A stretch of DNA of 64,000 nucleotides, taken from Bog-877 sp050734135 (GTDB lineage Bacteria; Chloroflexota; Dormibacteria; Aeolococcales; Bog-877). The stretch lies in the NCBI GenBank assembly GCA_050734135.1, contig JBOHUG010000070.1:62001-126000 (forward strand), written 5' to 3'. Under the pieces are notes generated by a model. The model was not told the DNA's origin, made no database searches, and was given only the letters and a program-made list of their open reading frames with translations. The translations under genes and the position numbers were made by a program. Below, in pieces: positions 34,376 through 43,216 of the stretch; positions within the stretch are counted from its first letter, which is position 1, and the number at the start of each line of letters is the position of its first letter.

Positions 34376-36595
34376 GTGACTGAGGCGAAATCCCGGCGGC
34401 CGGACGTCTCCCAGGCCCGCCGCAAGTCCTCGGCGCGCTCTGCCAAGATCGTTGATCTCCCGGTGACCGGGTTCCCCGATCCGCCCGATCGGCTTAGAGA
34501 GCCCGCCAGCTACATCAATCGTGAACTTAGCTGGCTTGACTTCGACGCCCGGGTGCTAGCCGAGGCGCAGGATCCTCGGGTGCCGCTCCTGGAGCGGCTC
34601 CGCTTTCTGGCGATCACCGCCAGCAACCTGGACGAGTTCTATATGATCCGGGTCGCCTCTCTGAAGCGGCAGCTGGCCGAACGGGTTCAGAGCACCCACG
34701 CCGACGCCATGACTCCTACCGAGCAACTGCGCGCGATCGGAAAGCGCACTCGGGAGATCGTGGCGGCCGAGGGGCACTGCCTGCGGGACGACCTGGCTCC
34801 GCTGCTGGACCGTCAGGGGGTGCGCCTGCTGTTGCATGAAGAGCCTCTCACTCGGACCGAGAAGCGGGAGTGCGACGCCTATTTCGAGTCCCAGCTCTAT
34901 CCCCTGCTGACCCCACTGGCTATCGACCCCGCCCATCCCTTTCCCTACCTCAGCAATCTCTCTCTCTCGATCGCGGTGATGCTGGGCGAGCCGGGTGAGC
35001 GGGCCCCACGGGTCGCTCGGGTCAAGGTGCCGTCCTCGGCGCCCCGGTTCTTCCAGGCCGGCCGCCGCGGGTCCTTTGTGCCCATCGAGCGGATCATCGC
35101 CGAGCGGCTGGATCGGCTCTTTCCCGGAATGGAGGTGGTGGCCCACGGACTCTTCCGCGTCACCCGAGACGCCGACTTCGATGTCGACGAGGACGAGCCC
35201 AACCTGCTCTCGGCGATCGAGGAGGAACTCCGCGAGCGGCGGTTCGGGGCCGTGGTCCGGATCGAGACTGCGCCCGGTCTCTCGCGGGAGATCGTGACCA
35301 TGCTGGAGACTGAGTTGGGGGTGATTCGGGACGAGGTCCAGGAGGTCGACGGGCTGCTGGATCTGACCGGACTGATCAGCATCGCCGACACCGTGGAACG
35401 ACCGGAGCTCTCCTACCCGCAGTTCACAGGCACCACCCCACCGCGGCTGCTCACGATGCAGGACCAGGACCCTGACTTCTTCGCGGTGCTGCGCCGCGGC
35501 GACGTGCTGGTCCAGCATCCCTACGACTCCTTCGCCGCCACCACAGAACGCTTCATCGAACAGGCCGCTCGCGACCCCAAGGTGGTCGCGATCAAGCAAA
35601 CCCTCTACCGGACCAGCGGCGACACCCCGATCATCGACGCGCTGACTAGAGCCTCCGAAGACGGCAAGCAGGTGGTGGTGTTGGTCGAGATCAAAGCTCG
35701 GTTCGATGAGCAGAACAACATCCGCTGGGCCCGCCAACTGGAGCAGGTGGGGGCCCACGTGGCGTACGGGGTGCCGGGCCTAAAGACCCACGCCAAGCTG
35801 GTTTTGGTGGTACGCCAGGAGGAGGGCGGCATCCGCTACTACGCCCACGTTGGCACCGGCAACTACAACGCGGTGACGGCCCGGCTCTACACGGACTTTG
35901 GTCTCCTCACGGCTCGACCAGAGATCACTGAGGAGGTGGCCGACCTCTTCAACTACCTGACCGGGTACTCGCGAAAACGGGACTACCGAGACCTCTGGGT
36001 GGCCCCGATCAACGCCATCCAGAGTTTTGAGCATCTGGTGGCGCGGGAAGTTGAGCACCACCGCCACGGCCGGCCGGCAGGACTGCTGATCAAGGTCAAC
36101 GGGCTCACCGACGAACGGGCCATCCGGGCGCTCTATCAGGCCTCTCAGCAGGGCCTCTCAATCCGGCTGCTGGTCCGGGGCATCTGCGCCCTTCGGCCGG
36201 GGGTTGAGGGCCTCAGCCCCACCATCCAGGTCCACAGCGTGGTGGGCCGCTTTCTGGAGCACGGCCGGGCCTTCATCGCTGAGAACGGCGGCCAGCCGGA
36301 AGTCCATATCGGCTCCTCGGACCTGATGGGCCGCAACCTCTACCGCCGGGTGGAGTGCGTCATCCCGTTGTTGGATCCCCAGGCCCGCGACGAGGTGCGC
36401 CAGGTCCTGGAGCTGACCTGGGCCGATCGCCGCCAGAGCTGGAAGCTCCAGGCGGACGGGCGCTGGTTGAGGGTAGACCCCACTGCCCTGGAGGAGGGGA
36501 TCCAGGAAGACCTGATTCGACGGGCCCGCGCCCGCCCGCTGCGCTGGGAAGGACAAGCCAGGAGGAATGCTCATCATGGACGCCGCAGCAGCTAG
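34376..36595 (+). CDS. ppk: Polyphosphate kinase 1
   Basis: A 739-residue enzyme that reversibly polymerises the ATP gamma-phosphate into polyphosphate. The start of the conserved region is YINRELSWLDFDARVLAEA, followed by ASNLDEFYMIRVASLKRQ. Autophosphorylation/active-site regions of the PLD-like domains are GLKTHAKLVLVVRQEEGGIRYYAHVGTGNYN and the second His in VHSVVGRFLEHGRAF. IGSSDLMGRNLYRRVECV ends the catalytic core. It has about 40 extra basic N-terminal residues relative to most PPK1. GTG 34376 is supported by the -10 spacing. The 3' end overlaps the next gene by 20 nt. Confidence 0.96.
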   Translation: MTEAKSRRPDVSQARRKSSARSAKIVDLPVTGFPDPPDRLREPASYINRELSWLDFDARVLAEAQDPRVPLLERLRFLAITASNLDEFYMIRVASLKRQLAERVQSTHADAMTPTEQLRAIGKRTREIVAAEGHCLRDDLAPLLDRQGVRLLLHEEPLTRTEKRECDAYFESQLYPLLTPLAIDPAHPFPYLSNLSLSIAVMLGEPGERAPRVARVKVPSSAPRFFQAGRRGSFVPIERIIAERLDRLFPGMEVVAHGLFRVTRDADFDVDEDEPNLLSAIEEELRERRFGAVVRIETAPGLSREIVTMLETELGVIRDEVQEVDGLLDLTGLISIADTVERPELSYPQFTGTTPPRLLTMQDQDPDFFAVLRRGDVLVQHPYDSFAATTERFIEQAARDPKVVAIKQTLYRTSGDTPIIDALTRASEDGKQVVVLVEIKARFDEQNNIRWARQLEQVGAHVAYGVPGLKTHAKLVLVVRQEEGGIRYYAHVGTGNYNAVTARLYTDFGLLTARPEITEEVADLFNYLTGYSRKRDYRDLWVAPINAIQSFEHLVAREVEHHRHGRPAGLLIKVNGLTDERAIRALYQASQQGLSIRLLVRGICALRPGVEGLSPTIQVHSVVGRFLEHGRAFIAENGGQPEVHIGSSDLMGRNLYRRVECVIPLLDPQARDEVRQVLELTWADRRQSWKLQADGRWLRVDPTALEEGIQEDLIRRARARPLRWEGQARRNAHHGRRSS

Positions 36596-36986
36596 GGAGT
36601 ACGTCACTCAGCATCACCACGCCATCCTGGCCACCCGCCGCCGGGACGGAACCCCGCAGCTGTCACCGATCGCGGTTGCAGTCGACCCCCAGGGCCGGCT
36701 CACCGTGAGCAGCCGGGAGACCGCTGTCAAGGTACGCAATCTGAGGCGGAATCCGGCCTACGACCTGGTCGTCTTCACCAACAACTTCTTCGGGCCTTGG
36801 ATCTCGATCCGCGGTCAGGTGGAAGTGACCTCCCTGCCTGAGGCACTCCCCGGCCTGATCCAGTACTACCGCGATCTCTCGGGCGAGCACCCCGACTGGG
36901 ACGAGTACCGAGCGGCTATGGCCCAGGAGCGACGAGTTCTGCTCCACCTCGCCATAGAAGCTGTCGGGCCGAAGATGAGCGGCTAG
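36576..36986 (+). CDS. PPOX-class FMN/F420-dependent oxidoreductase
   Basis: A 136-residue split-barrel flavin/deazaflavin protein. The conserved pattern HHAILATRRRDGTPQLSPIAVAVDPQGRLTVSS, ETAVKVRNLRRNPAYDLVVF and WISIRGQVEV matches the TIGR03618-type PPOX family, found mainly in actinobacteria and relatives. The cofactor (FMN versus F420) and substrate cannot be decided from sequence. ATG 36576 lies 10 nt after GGAGG (36561-36565), whereas ATG 36567 is only 1 nt away, so the former is preferred. It overlaps the ppk stop by 20 nt and is followed after 1 nt by rpiA. Confidence 0.88.
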   Translation: MDAAAAREYVTQHHHAILATRRRDGTPQLSPIAVAVDPQGRLTVSSRETAVKVRNLRRNPAYDLVVFTNNFFGPWISIRGQVEVTSLPEALPGLIQYYRDLSGEHPDWDEYRAAMAQERRVLLHLAIEAVGPKMSG

Positions 36987-36987
36987 C

Positions 36988-37704
36988 TTGGCGCTGACCC
37001 CCGAGCAGTTCGCCGAGGCGGCGGTCATGGTGGGTGCGCGAGCCGCGGAGCTGGTCGAGCCAGGCATGCGTCTGGGCATCGGCAGTGGTCGCATGGCCTC
37101 CGCCTTCATCGAGGCGCTCCGACCCCGGATCGAGTCCGGACTCGCGGTCCAATGCTTCTGCGCCTCCAAAGCGAGCGAGGCGCTCGCTCTCGAGGTGGGA
37201 ATCGAGGTTCTCAGCACAACTGGGCAGGGTCTCGACCTGGACGTGGACGGGGCCGACGAATTCGACCACCGGCTCAACTTGACCAAGGGCGGGGGCGGGG
37301 CCTTGCTTCGGGAAAAGGTTGTGGCTCAGCGCAGCCGCCGCTTCTGGGTTCTCGCCGACGCCTCCAAGCAGGTGGAGCGGCTTGGCTCCGCCCATCCCCT
37401 GCCCGTGGAAGTGCTCCCGTACGACTGGGAGGGCACCGCGGCGCGCTGCGAGGCGGAGCTCGGTTGTCACTCCGAGAGGCGGCAGGCTGGCGATCACCCC
37501 TGCCTGACTGACAACGGGAACTACCTGGTCGACCTCAGCTTCCCCGACGGACTGACTGACCCCGAGTGGGCGGCCCACCAGCTCTCGGGGATTGCCGGAG
37601 TGCTCGGCCACGGTCTCTTTCTGGGACTGGCGACAGCGGCACTGGTATTTGATGCGGGCTCCCTCCGGGTGCTGGGCCATCTCGACCAGAGCCGGAGCGC
37701 CTGA
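36988..37704 (+). CDS. rpiA: Ribose-5-phosphate isomerase A
   Basis: A 238-residue pentose phosphate enzyme interconverting ribose 5-phosphate and ribulose 5-phosphate. The catalytic/substrate segments DVDGADEFDHRLNLTKGGGGALLREKVVA and LTDNGNYLVDL are clear. The phosphate loop, normally GLGTGST, is here RLGIGSGRMASAF, retaining G-x-G-S but not the following Thr; function is probably kept. TTG 36988 is used as start because the frame begins right after the preceding stop. It could feed prs, which lies elsewhere in the window, with ribose 5-phosphate. Confidence 0.9.
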   Translation: MALTPEQFAEAAVMVGARAAELVEPGMRLGIGSGRMASAFIEALRPRIESGLAVQCFCASKASEALALEVGIEVLSTTGQGLDLDVDGADEFDHRLNLTKGGGGALLREKVVAQRSRRFWVLADASKQVERLGSAHPLPVEVLPYDWEGTAARCEAELGCHSERRQAGDHPCLTDNGNYLVDLSFPDGLTDPEWAAHQLSGIAGVLGHGLFLGLATAALVFDAGSLRVLGHLDQSRSA

Positions 37705-37715
37705 GCTTGGCCGGA

Positions 37716-38240
37716 CTACTCCCGAGCCTCGGTGGCAGCGCGCCGCTTGCGGTTGAGTCCCAGGCTCAGACCGAGCGGGATCATTACCCCGAGGAACCCG
37801 GTGATGACCGCGATGCCGTTGGGGAGGCGGCGCGGGTTGGCCATCCCGACGTAGGAGAAGAGCGACGAGAGGAAGGCGGTGACCAGGATCAGGGTGATCG
37901 CTCCGACCAGAACCCAGGTGCCGTTCTCCTGGCGGCTGATCACGAAGTTCGGCCAGCGGTTGCGCACGTACCGGTAGACGTTCACTGCGGTCAGGCTGTT
38001 CAGGATCAAGGCACTGATGAAGGCGCTGACTGCCACTCCCCAGCGGAAGGCACCCAACTGCGAAATCACCCAAGCCGAGAAATTCACCACCAAAAGACCA
38101 ACCGGGGTCGCCAGACCGATCACCGGCAAGATGCAGGTGCGCCAATCCTCAGGAAGGGGAATGAAGAGCCCGCTCTGCACCGGACCACGGCTGCGCCGCG
38201 CCCGACTCAGGTGACCGCCGGCGTTACGTTCCGTGGGCAC
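37716..38240 (-). CDS. Hypothetical four-helix membrane protein
   Basis: A 174-residue protein with four hydrophobic segments: ILPVIGLATPVGLLVVNF (about 37-54), GVAVSAFISALILNSLTAV, GTWVLVGAITLILVTAFLS and GIAVITGFLGVMIPLGLSL. A basic N-terminus (RARRSRG) and basic C-terminus (NRKRRAATEARE) suggest both ends are cytosolic. I do not recognise the family. GTG 38240 follows GAGGAG closely (2 nt), so an internal GTG near residue 21 may be the real start. It is convergent with rpiA and divergent from the MarP-like gene. Confidence 0.7.
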   Translation of the reverse strand: MPTERNAGGHLSRARRSRGPVQSGLFIPLPEDWRTCILPVIGLATPVGLLVVNFSAWVISQLGAFRWGVAVSAFISALILNSLTAVNVYRYVRNRWPNFVISRQENGTWVLVGAITLILVTAFLSSLFSYVGMANPRRLPNGIAVITGFLGVMIPLGLSLGLNRKRRAATEARE

Positions 38241-38334
38241 AACTCCTCAATCCGCGTTGGTCTGGTGCATTGTGACGAGAGCCGAAGTTGCGGCGCTTCT
38301 GCTGCTTCGGAGCCGCGCTGACCGGAGAGAGCCG

Positions 38335-39513
38335 ATGGACCTGATCGACATCCTCATCATCGCCGCCCTGCTCTATGCCGCGGTTCGAGGCTATCGGAGG
38401 GGACTCACGTACTCCTTATTCTCACTTCTCGGGCTGCTGGCGGGGCTGGGCCTGGGTGCCTTCCTCGCTACCTCCATCCCCCCCCTGCTCCACGACTTCA
38501 ACGTCACGGTCCGTTCCGGGATCGCGATTGGCATCCTGCTGGCGCTGGCCCTGCTCGGGGACGGTCTGGGAACCTGGGTCGGGCCGCGCTTGCGATTGAC
38601 CACGATCCGCAGCCATCTGGGACTGATCGACTCCTTTCTGGGGGTCGCCTGGGGCCTGGTGGTCGTGCTCTTGGCCAGCTGGTATTTAGGGCTGACTTTC
38701 GCGTCGGGCCCGTGGCCCCCGCTCTCCAACCAGATCCAGAAGTCGGCGGTCCTGCATGCCCTGGCGAACCAATTTCCCCAGGATCCGGCTTGGCTCGGAG
38801 GACTCCAGCACATCTTCAGCACGGTACCCTTCCCCGAGGTCTTCGCCAACCTGATCCCGCCCCTGCCAGCGCCGGTAACCGTTCCCGCCACCCTAGCCCA
38901 GAACCAAGCTGTGATCGCAGCCGCCGCGGAGACCGTGAAGGTGGTGAGCGTAGGCTGCGGCGGGTTGATCGAGGGCAGCGGATTCCCGGTCGCCCCCGGG
39001 GTCCTGTTGACCAATGCTCACGTGGTCGCCGGTACCCACAATTCCCGGGTCGTGGTCCCAGGCCAGGGGGGCTCGATGGGGGCGACGGTGATCCTCTTCG
39101 ACCCCGAGCGGGATTTGGCCCTGCTCCGGGTGCCCGGCCTGGACCTGGCGCCACTCACCCTCAGTAACTCCGGAACCCGAGCCACTCAGGGAGCAGTGAT
39201 CGGCTATCCCGACGGTGGCAACGAGCAGGTGGTGCCGGGGGCGATCCGCGGCCAACTGGACGCGGTGGGCCGTGACATCTACTCGCGAAGCATCGTCAGC
39301 CGGGAGATTTTCGTGCTCCAGGCCTCGGTGATCCCCGGCAATTCGGGGGGCCCGTTCGTCAACCTCCAGGGTCAGGTGGTCGGAGTGGTGTTCGCCAAAT
39401 CGCTGGTGGTCACCGGAGAGGGCTATGCCCTGACCGCCGGCGAGATACTCCCCGACATCACAAGGGGCGAGACGAACACTGCCACGGTGTCGACCCAGGG
39501 CTGCGTAGACTGA
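38335..39513 (+). CDS. MarP-like membrane serine protease (CvpA domain plus trypsin-like domain)
   Basis: A 392-residue protein. The N-terminal approximately 160 residues form a four-helix CvpA/colicin V production domain (MDLIDILIIAALLYAAVRGYRRGL). The C-terminal chymotrypsin-fold domain has His in LLTNAHVVAG, Asp in DPERDLALLRV and nucleophile Ser in VIPGNSGGPFVNLQGQVVGVVF, so the triad is complete. The same fusion is MarP of M. tuberculosis, an acid-resistance protease acting on the peptidoglycan hydrolase RipA; the target here is unknown. Cysteines in VGCGG and TQGC could form the redox disulfide seen in MarP. ATG 38335 follows GGAGAG. Confidence 0.9.
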   Translation: MDLIDILIIAALLYAAVRGYRRGLTYSLFSLLGLLAGLGLGAFLATSIPPLLHDFNVTVRSGIAIGILLALALLGDGLGTWVGPRLRLTTIRSHLGLIDSFLGVAWGLVVVLLASWYLGLTFASGPWPPLSNQIQKSAVLHALANQFPQDPAWLGGLQHIFSTVPFPEVFANLIPPLPAPVTVPATLAQNQAVIAAAAETVKVVSVGCGGLIEGSGFPVAPGVLLTNAHVVAGTHNSRVVVPGQGGSMGATVILFDPERDLALLRVPGLDLAPLTLSNSGTRATQGAVIGYPDGGNEQVVPGAIRGQLDAVGRDIYSRSIVSREIFVLQASVIPGNSGGPFVNLQGQVVGVVFAKSLVVTGEGYALTAGEILPDITRGETNTATVSTQGCVD

Positions 39514-39533
39514 CGCTCACTCTCTGCCGAACC

Positions 39534-39563
39534 ACTTAGTTATTCTAATTAGGTAAACTAAGT
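39534..39563 (+). promoter_or_regulatory. Inverted-repeat operator upstream of MarR gene
   Basis: ACTTAGTT (39534-39541) and AACTAAGT (39556-39563) are perfect inverted 8-mers separated by 14 nt of AT-rich sequence containing TATTCT and TAATTA. The right arm ends 2 nt before the ATG at 39566. Its AT richness stands out from the surroundings. MarR proteins typically bind such palindromes in their own promoters, so autoregulation is likely. Confidence 0.6.
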
Positions 39564-39565
39564 AC

Positions 39566-40039
39566 ATGGTCATGTCCCCCCCTGGCACCCGCGGCCTTTC
39601 CCCAGTCGCTGCCGGGGAGGTCTCGGAGCTGGCAACCAAGCTTCCTACCGTCCTGACTCGGCTCAATCGGCGGCTGCGGCAGACCTCAGGACCGCTGGGA
39701 GTGCCCCCAGGCCACTACCCGGTGTTGGTCTCCTTGCTGGAACTCTCCCCCGCCACCGTCACCCAGTTGGCCGCAGCAGAGCATGTGCGGGTGCCCTCCA
39801 TGACCGCGCTGCTCGGCCAGCTCGAGGCCGACGGATTGATCCGAAAGTCGGTCGACAGCTCGGACCGCCGCTTCGTGCAGGTGTCGCTAACCCGCCAAGG
39901 CACCGCGGTCGCCAAGGCCGCCCGTCGGCTCCGGGGAGCCTGGTTCGCCCAGCGCCTGAGCCACCTTACGGCTCGCGAGATAGCGGCCCTGCAGCGTGCG
40001 CTCCCAGCACTGGAGCACCTGATCGGAGTCGAGCGGTGA
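39566..40039 (+). CDS. MarR family transcriptional regulator
   Basis: A 157-residue winged-helix regulator. The DNA-binding core is LSPATVTQLAAAEHVRVPSMTALLGQLEADGLIRKSVDSSDRRFVQVSLT, with the wing signature D-x-R-R. N- and C-terminal helices for dimerisation flank it. It overlaps the downstream MFS gene by GTGA, so the pair is a typical regulator-exporter operon in which MarR represses its own promoter through the inverted repeat that ends just before its start codon. The inducing ligand is unknown. Confidence 0.93.
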   Translation: MVMSPPGTRGLSPVAAGEVSELATKLPTVLTRLNRRLRQTSGPLGVPPGHYPVLVSLLELSPATVTQLAAAEHVRVPSMTALLGQLEADGLIRKSVDSSDRRFVQVSLTRQGTAVAKAARRLRGAWFAQRLSHLTAREIAALQRALPALEHLIGVER

Positions 40040-41328
40040 CCGTCACCGCTCGCGGAGTCACCTCGCGTACCTTCAACGCCCTCGGCAACCGCAACTACCG
40101 CTATTTCTTCTCCGGGCAGACGGTGTCGGTCACCGGGAGCTGGCTCCAGTCCACCGCGCAAGCCTGGTTGATCTTGGAGCTGACGCACTCTCCCTTGATG
40201 CTCGGCCTGCTCTTGATGGTCCAGTTCCTACCCAACTTGTTGCTCCAGCCTTTCGGGGGCGTGGTCGCCGACCGCTGGTCCAAGCGCCAGCTGCTGATCG
40301 CGACCCAGAGCTGCTTCGCTGTCACGGCGGGGATCCTCGGGGTCACCGATGGCCTCCACCTAGCGCGGGTCTGGGAGGTCTTCTTGCTGGTCGCCATCTT
40401 CGGGGTCATCAACGTGGTCGATGGCCCGACCCGTCAGGCCTTCGTGCCCGAGATGGTCGGCAGGGGACGACTCCCGAACGCCGTCGCCTTGAACTCGATG
40501 GTCTTCAATGGCGCCCGGGTGGTCGGCCCGGCGATTGCGGGAGTGCTGATCGCGACCGTGGGCACCGCGATCTGCTTCGATCTGAACGCCATCTCCTACC
40601 TGGCCGTGATCGGTGCGCTCTCCCTGATGCGCCCCCAGGAGCTGCATGCTGCCCCGCGGCTGAAAGGCGGAGCGGGCGCCGCTCTCACCCAGGTGCGGGA
40701 GGCGGTTGCCTACGTCCGCCACACCCCCGAGGTCAAGCTGGTCATCGTCCTGATGGCGATCGTCGGGACCTTCTCGTACAACATCACCATCCTCATCACC
40801 GCCTTGGCCCGGACCGGCTTGCATGCCGGGGCGGGGGGTTTCGGACTGCTCAGTGCCGCCCTCGGTGCGGGCGCTCTCCTGGGGGCGGTGGGAGTCGCCT
40901 ACGCGAGCCGGGCCTCGATCAGGGCATTGCTGATCGGCTGCGGGGTGTTCGGACTCTTCCTGGCGCTGGCCGGCCAAGTTGGCGGACTCGCCTCGGCCAT
41001 GGTGTTGCTGGCGCTGGCAGGAGCCGGGATGATCGTCTACAGCGCCATGTCCAACAGCGTGGTCCAGACCTTCACCCCCGGGGCCTTGCGGGGCCGGGTA
41101 ATGGGCCTCTACCTGTGGGTATTCCTAGGCTCCTCCCCGCTGGGCAGCCTGATTTTCGGAGGCGTCGAGCAGGTCTGGGGTAGCCGGGTGGCGATGGCTC
41201 TCGGGGGCTCGGCCGCATTACTGGCCGCGCTGGGTGGCACCTGGTGGTGGAACCGGAGGGCCCGGAGGCGCGAGGGCTACTCGGTGGTCGTACCCCCGGC
41301 GGAACCCATTGCCGCCCCGACCGCGTGA
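40036..41328 (+). CDS. MFS transporter, putative exporter
   Basis: A 430-residue major facilitator protein with twelve hydrophobic segments expected. The N-terminal NRNYRYFFSGQTVSVTGSWLQ and the loop 2-3 motif GVVADRWSKRQLLI are characteristic of the enterobactin exporter EntS-like/MFS_3 family. PGALRGRVMGLYLWVFLGSSPLGSL is the equivalent second-half loop. It is coupled to the MarR regulator (GTGA), supporting a role in efflux of a toxic or antibiotic compound. Its 3' end overlaps fabI by 52 nt in convergent orientation. Confidence 0.93.
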   Translation: MTVTARGVTSRTFNALGNRNYRYFFSGQTVSVTGSWLQSTAQAWLILELTHSPLMLGLLLMVQFLPNLLLQPFGGVVADRWSKRQLLIATQSCFAVTAGILGVTDGLHLARVWEVFLLVAIFGVINVVDGPTRQAFVPEMVGRGRLPNAVALNSMVFNGARVVGPAIAGVLIATVGTAICFDLNAISYLAVIGALSLMRPQELHAAPRLKGGAGAALTQVREAVAYVRHTPEVKLVIVLMAIVGTFSYNITILITALARTGLHAGAGGFGLLSAALGAGALLGAVGVAYASRASIRALLIGCGVFGLFLALAGQVGGLASAMVLLALAGAGMIVYSAMSNSVVQTFTPGALRGRVMGLYLWVFLGSSPLGSLIFGGVEQVWGSRVAMALGGSAALLAALGGTWWWNRRARRREGYSVVVPPAEPIAAPTA

Positions 41329-42077
41329 TACCCGCCGTCGACGTGTACGATCTCCCCAGTGGTGGCGGGGAAGTAGTCCGATAGGAGGGCAACGGTCGCC
41401 TTCCCGACCGGGTCGGAGTCCCGGCCATCCCACCCCAGTGGCGCCTGCCGATCGAACACGTCCGGGAAGCTGGGGAAGCCGGGGATTCCCTTGGCGGAGA
41501 CGGTGTAGACGGGTCCCGCCGACACCGCATTGACCCGGATCCGGCGCCGCCCCAGGTAGAGGGCCAGGTACCGCACCACCGACTCCAGGGCCGCCTTCGA
41601 CACCCCCATCCAGTCGTAGGTCGGCCAGGCCTGGCTGGCATCGAAGTCCAGGGTCACCACACTGCCGCCGGTCTCAGGAATCAGCGGCTCCAGCGCCACC
41701 ACCAACTGCTTGAGTGAGTAGGCGCTGGTCCGGAGCGCGGTGGCGACCGCCTCCCACGAGGTGCTGAGGAAGGCGCCCCCGAGCGCCTCCAGCGGGGCGA
41801 AAGCCACCCCGTGAACAATTCCGTCCAACTGCCACTGCCGCTCCTGAAGCTCAGCCGCGAGCGCGGTGAAATCCCCGTCCCGGGTCACGTCCAGCTCCAG
41901 GATCGGCGGCACCGGCGAGAGTCGCGCCGCGGTCCGTGCGGTGAGCCGCATCGCCCGGCCGAATGAGGTGAGCACCACTTCGGCACCATCCTGCTGGGCC
42001 TGGCGCGCGGCCGCGAACGGCAAGGACGCCGGCGTCAGAACTCCGGTAACCAGGATCCGTTTGCCTTGCAGCAGCAT
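41277..42077 (-). CDS. fabI: Enoyl-[acyl-carrier-protein] reductase, InhA/FabI type
   Basis: A 266-residue short-chain dehydrogenase of fatty-acid elongation. The N-terminus MLLQGKRILVTGVLTPASLPFAAA is the FabI/InhA NAD-binding signature, followed by LDVTRDGDFTAL and DGIVHGVAFAP. The active-site Tyr-x6-Lys is YDWMGVSKAALESVVRYLA, closely matching InhA (Y-x-W-M...K). SAGPVYTVSAKGIPGF and IVHVDGGYHAVG close the fold. Its similarity to InhA suggests a similar substrate pocket (inference). ATG 42077 removes an upstream extension overlapping the LCP promoter. It is divergent from the LCP gene. Confidence 0.92.
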   Translation of the reverse strand: MLLQGKRILVTGVLTPASLPFAAARQAQQDGAEVVLTSFGRAMRLTARTAARLSPVPPILELDVTRDGDFTALAAELQERQWQLDGIVHGVAFAPLEALGGAFLSTSWEAVATALRTSAYSLKQLVVALEPLIPETGGSVVTLDFDASQAWPTYDWMGVSKAALESVVRYLALYLGRRRIRVNAVSAGPVYTVSAKGIPGFPSFPDVFDRQAPLGWDGRDSDPVGKATVALLSDYFPATTGEIVHVDGGYHAVGAAMGSAGGTTTE

Positions 42078-42152
42078 GGTCGCCAAGATTAGCGACCCGA
42101 GCCCGGCCCCCGGGCGTGGAGTTATCCCCAGGCCACCCTCAGCTTGTCCGGG

Positions 42153-42158
42153 TACAAT
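42153..42158 (+). promoter_or_regulatory. -10-like hexamer for leaderless LCP gene
   Basis: TACAAT ends 8 nt before ATG 42167 and no ribosome-binding site is present; the best match to the -10 consensus among the leaderless sites. Confidence 0.45.
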
Positions 42159-42166
42159 CCGGCCGC

Positions 42167-43216
42167 ATGCCTGCCGGGACCAGGCCACGGCGCCGCCGCG
42201 CCGGGCTCAAGTCGCACCAGACGTCCTTCTCATGGGGCCGGCACCGGATGCTGGTGGCCGCGCTGCTGGTTTTCGGGTTCGGTCTCTCCGGCGTGAGCGG
42301 GGTCGTAGCCTACTTTCTGCCTGCCATCACAGCAGCCCTCAACATCACCGGCCAGAAGACCCCGACCGGGACCCATGGGAAACAGCCCCAGCCGACGGCC
42401 AGCAACTCCCCGCTCTCCAGTTCCAACCAGCCCTTCAACGTGCTGCTGCTCGGTTCTGACAACGACACCAAGTTCGAGGCTGACGACGTGCTGACCCAGA
42501 CCATGATCCTGGTGCGGATCAACCCCGTCACCAAGGCGGTGGTCATGTTCTCGATTCCCCGCGATCTGTGGGTCCCGATCGGGGACACGCGGTCCTACGC
42601 CAAGATCGACGCCGCCTACGCCGATGGGGGTGCGGCAGAAGCCATCACCACAGTTCAGAACAACTTCGATGTCACCGTCAACTACTGGGTCTGGATCGGG
42701 TTGGGAGGCTTGGTCCAGGTGGTCAACGATCTCCACGACGTCAACGTCGTGGCCCAGATGCCGATTCTGGACGACGAGTACCCGTATGACCTGAACGGGA
42801 GCGACCCGTACGACCAGGCCCGAGTCGCCATCCTCCCCGGTCCGCAGCGATTGGCAGGAGTTGCTGCTCTGGAGTACGCGCGCTCTCGCCACGGCGACGT
42901 CCTCTCGGACATCGCCCGCTCCCAGAAGCAGCAGCAGCTCCTGCTCGACATCAAGGCCTCGGCCAACGACATAGGGCTAGCCGACGTGCCCACCATCGCG
43001 AACTCGCTGGGCGACTCCATGAAAACCGACATGAGCATCGGCCAAGTCGCTTCGCTGTTGCCCCTTGCCAAAGCCGTCGGGAACGGCAGCGTCACGCAAG
43101 TTGTGATGGTCGGCAGCCCGTACTTCTCCAGTGACACCATCGACGGCCAGGATGCGCTCCTTCCGGACTTCACCACCATCCACGGTCTGGTCGCCCAGTA
43201 CTTCCCCACCACATGA
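42167..43216 (+). CDS. LytR-CpsA-Psr family protein
   Basis: A 349-residue membrane-anchored phosphotransferase-type protein that attaches wall polymers to peptidoglycan in Gram-positive-type cells. A basic N-terminus leads into one membrane helix (LVAALLVFGFGLSGVSGVVAYFL). The extracytoplasmic LCP domain contains NVLLLGSDND, DVLTQTMILVRINPVTKAVVMFSIPRDLWV (conserved Arg/Asp pair), YAKIDAAYADGG, and the late LAGVAALEYARSRHGDVLSDIARSQKQQQLL with conserved Arg residues. Its stop overlaps the next gene as ATGA. The presence of an LCP protein implies a wall glycopolymer. Confidence 0.93.
   Translation: MPAGTRPRRRRAGLKSHQTSFSWGRHRMLVAALLVFGFGLSGVSGVVAYFLPAITAALNITGQKTPTGTHGKQPQPTASNSPLSSSNQPFNVLLLGSDNDTKFEADDVLTQTMILVRINPVTKAVVMFSIPRDLWVPIGDTRSYAKIDAAYADGGAAEAITTVQNNFDVTVNYWVWIGLGGLVQVVNDLHDVNVVAQMPILDDEYPYDLNGSDPYDQARVAILPGPQRLAGVAALEYARSRHGDVLSDIARSQKQQQLLLDIKASANDIGLADVPTIANSLGDSMKTDMSIGQVASLLPLAKAVGNGSVTQVVMVGSPYFSSDTIDGQDALLPDFTTIHGLVAQYFPTT

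Noticed and set aside
36916..38145. 409-residue minus-strand frame opposite rpiA
   Set aside because: rpiA catalytic motifs on the plus strand explain the region; the minus product has no domain.
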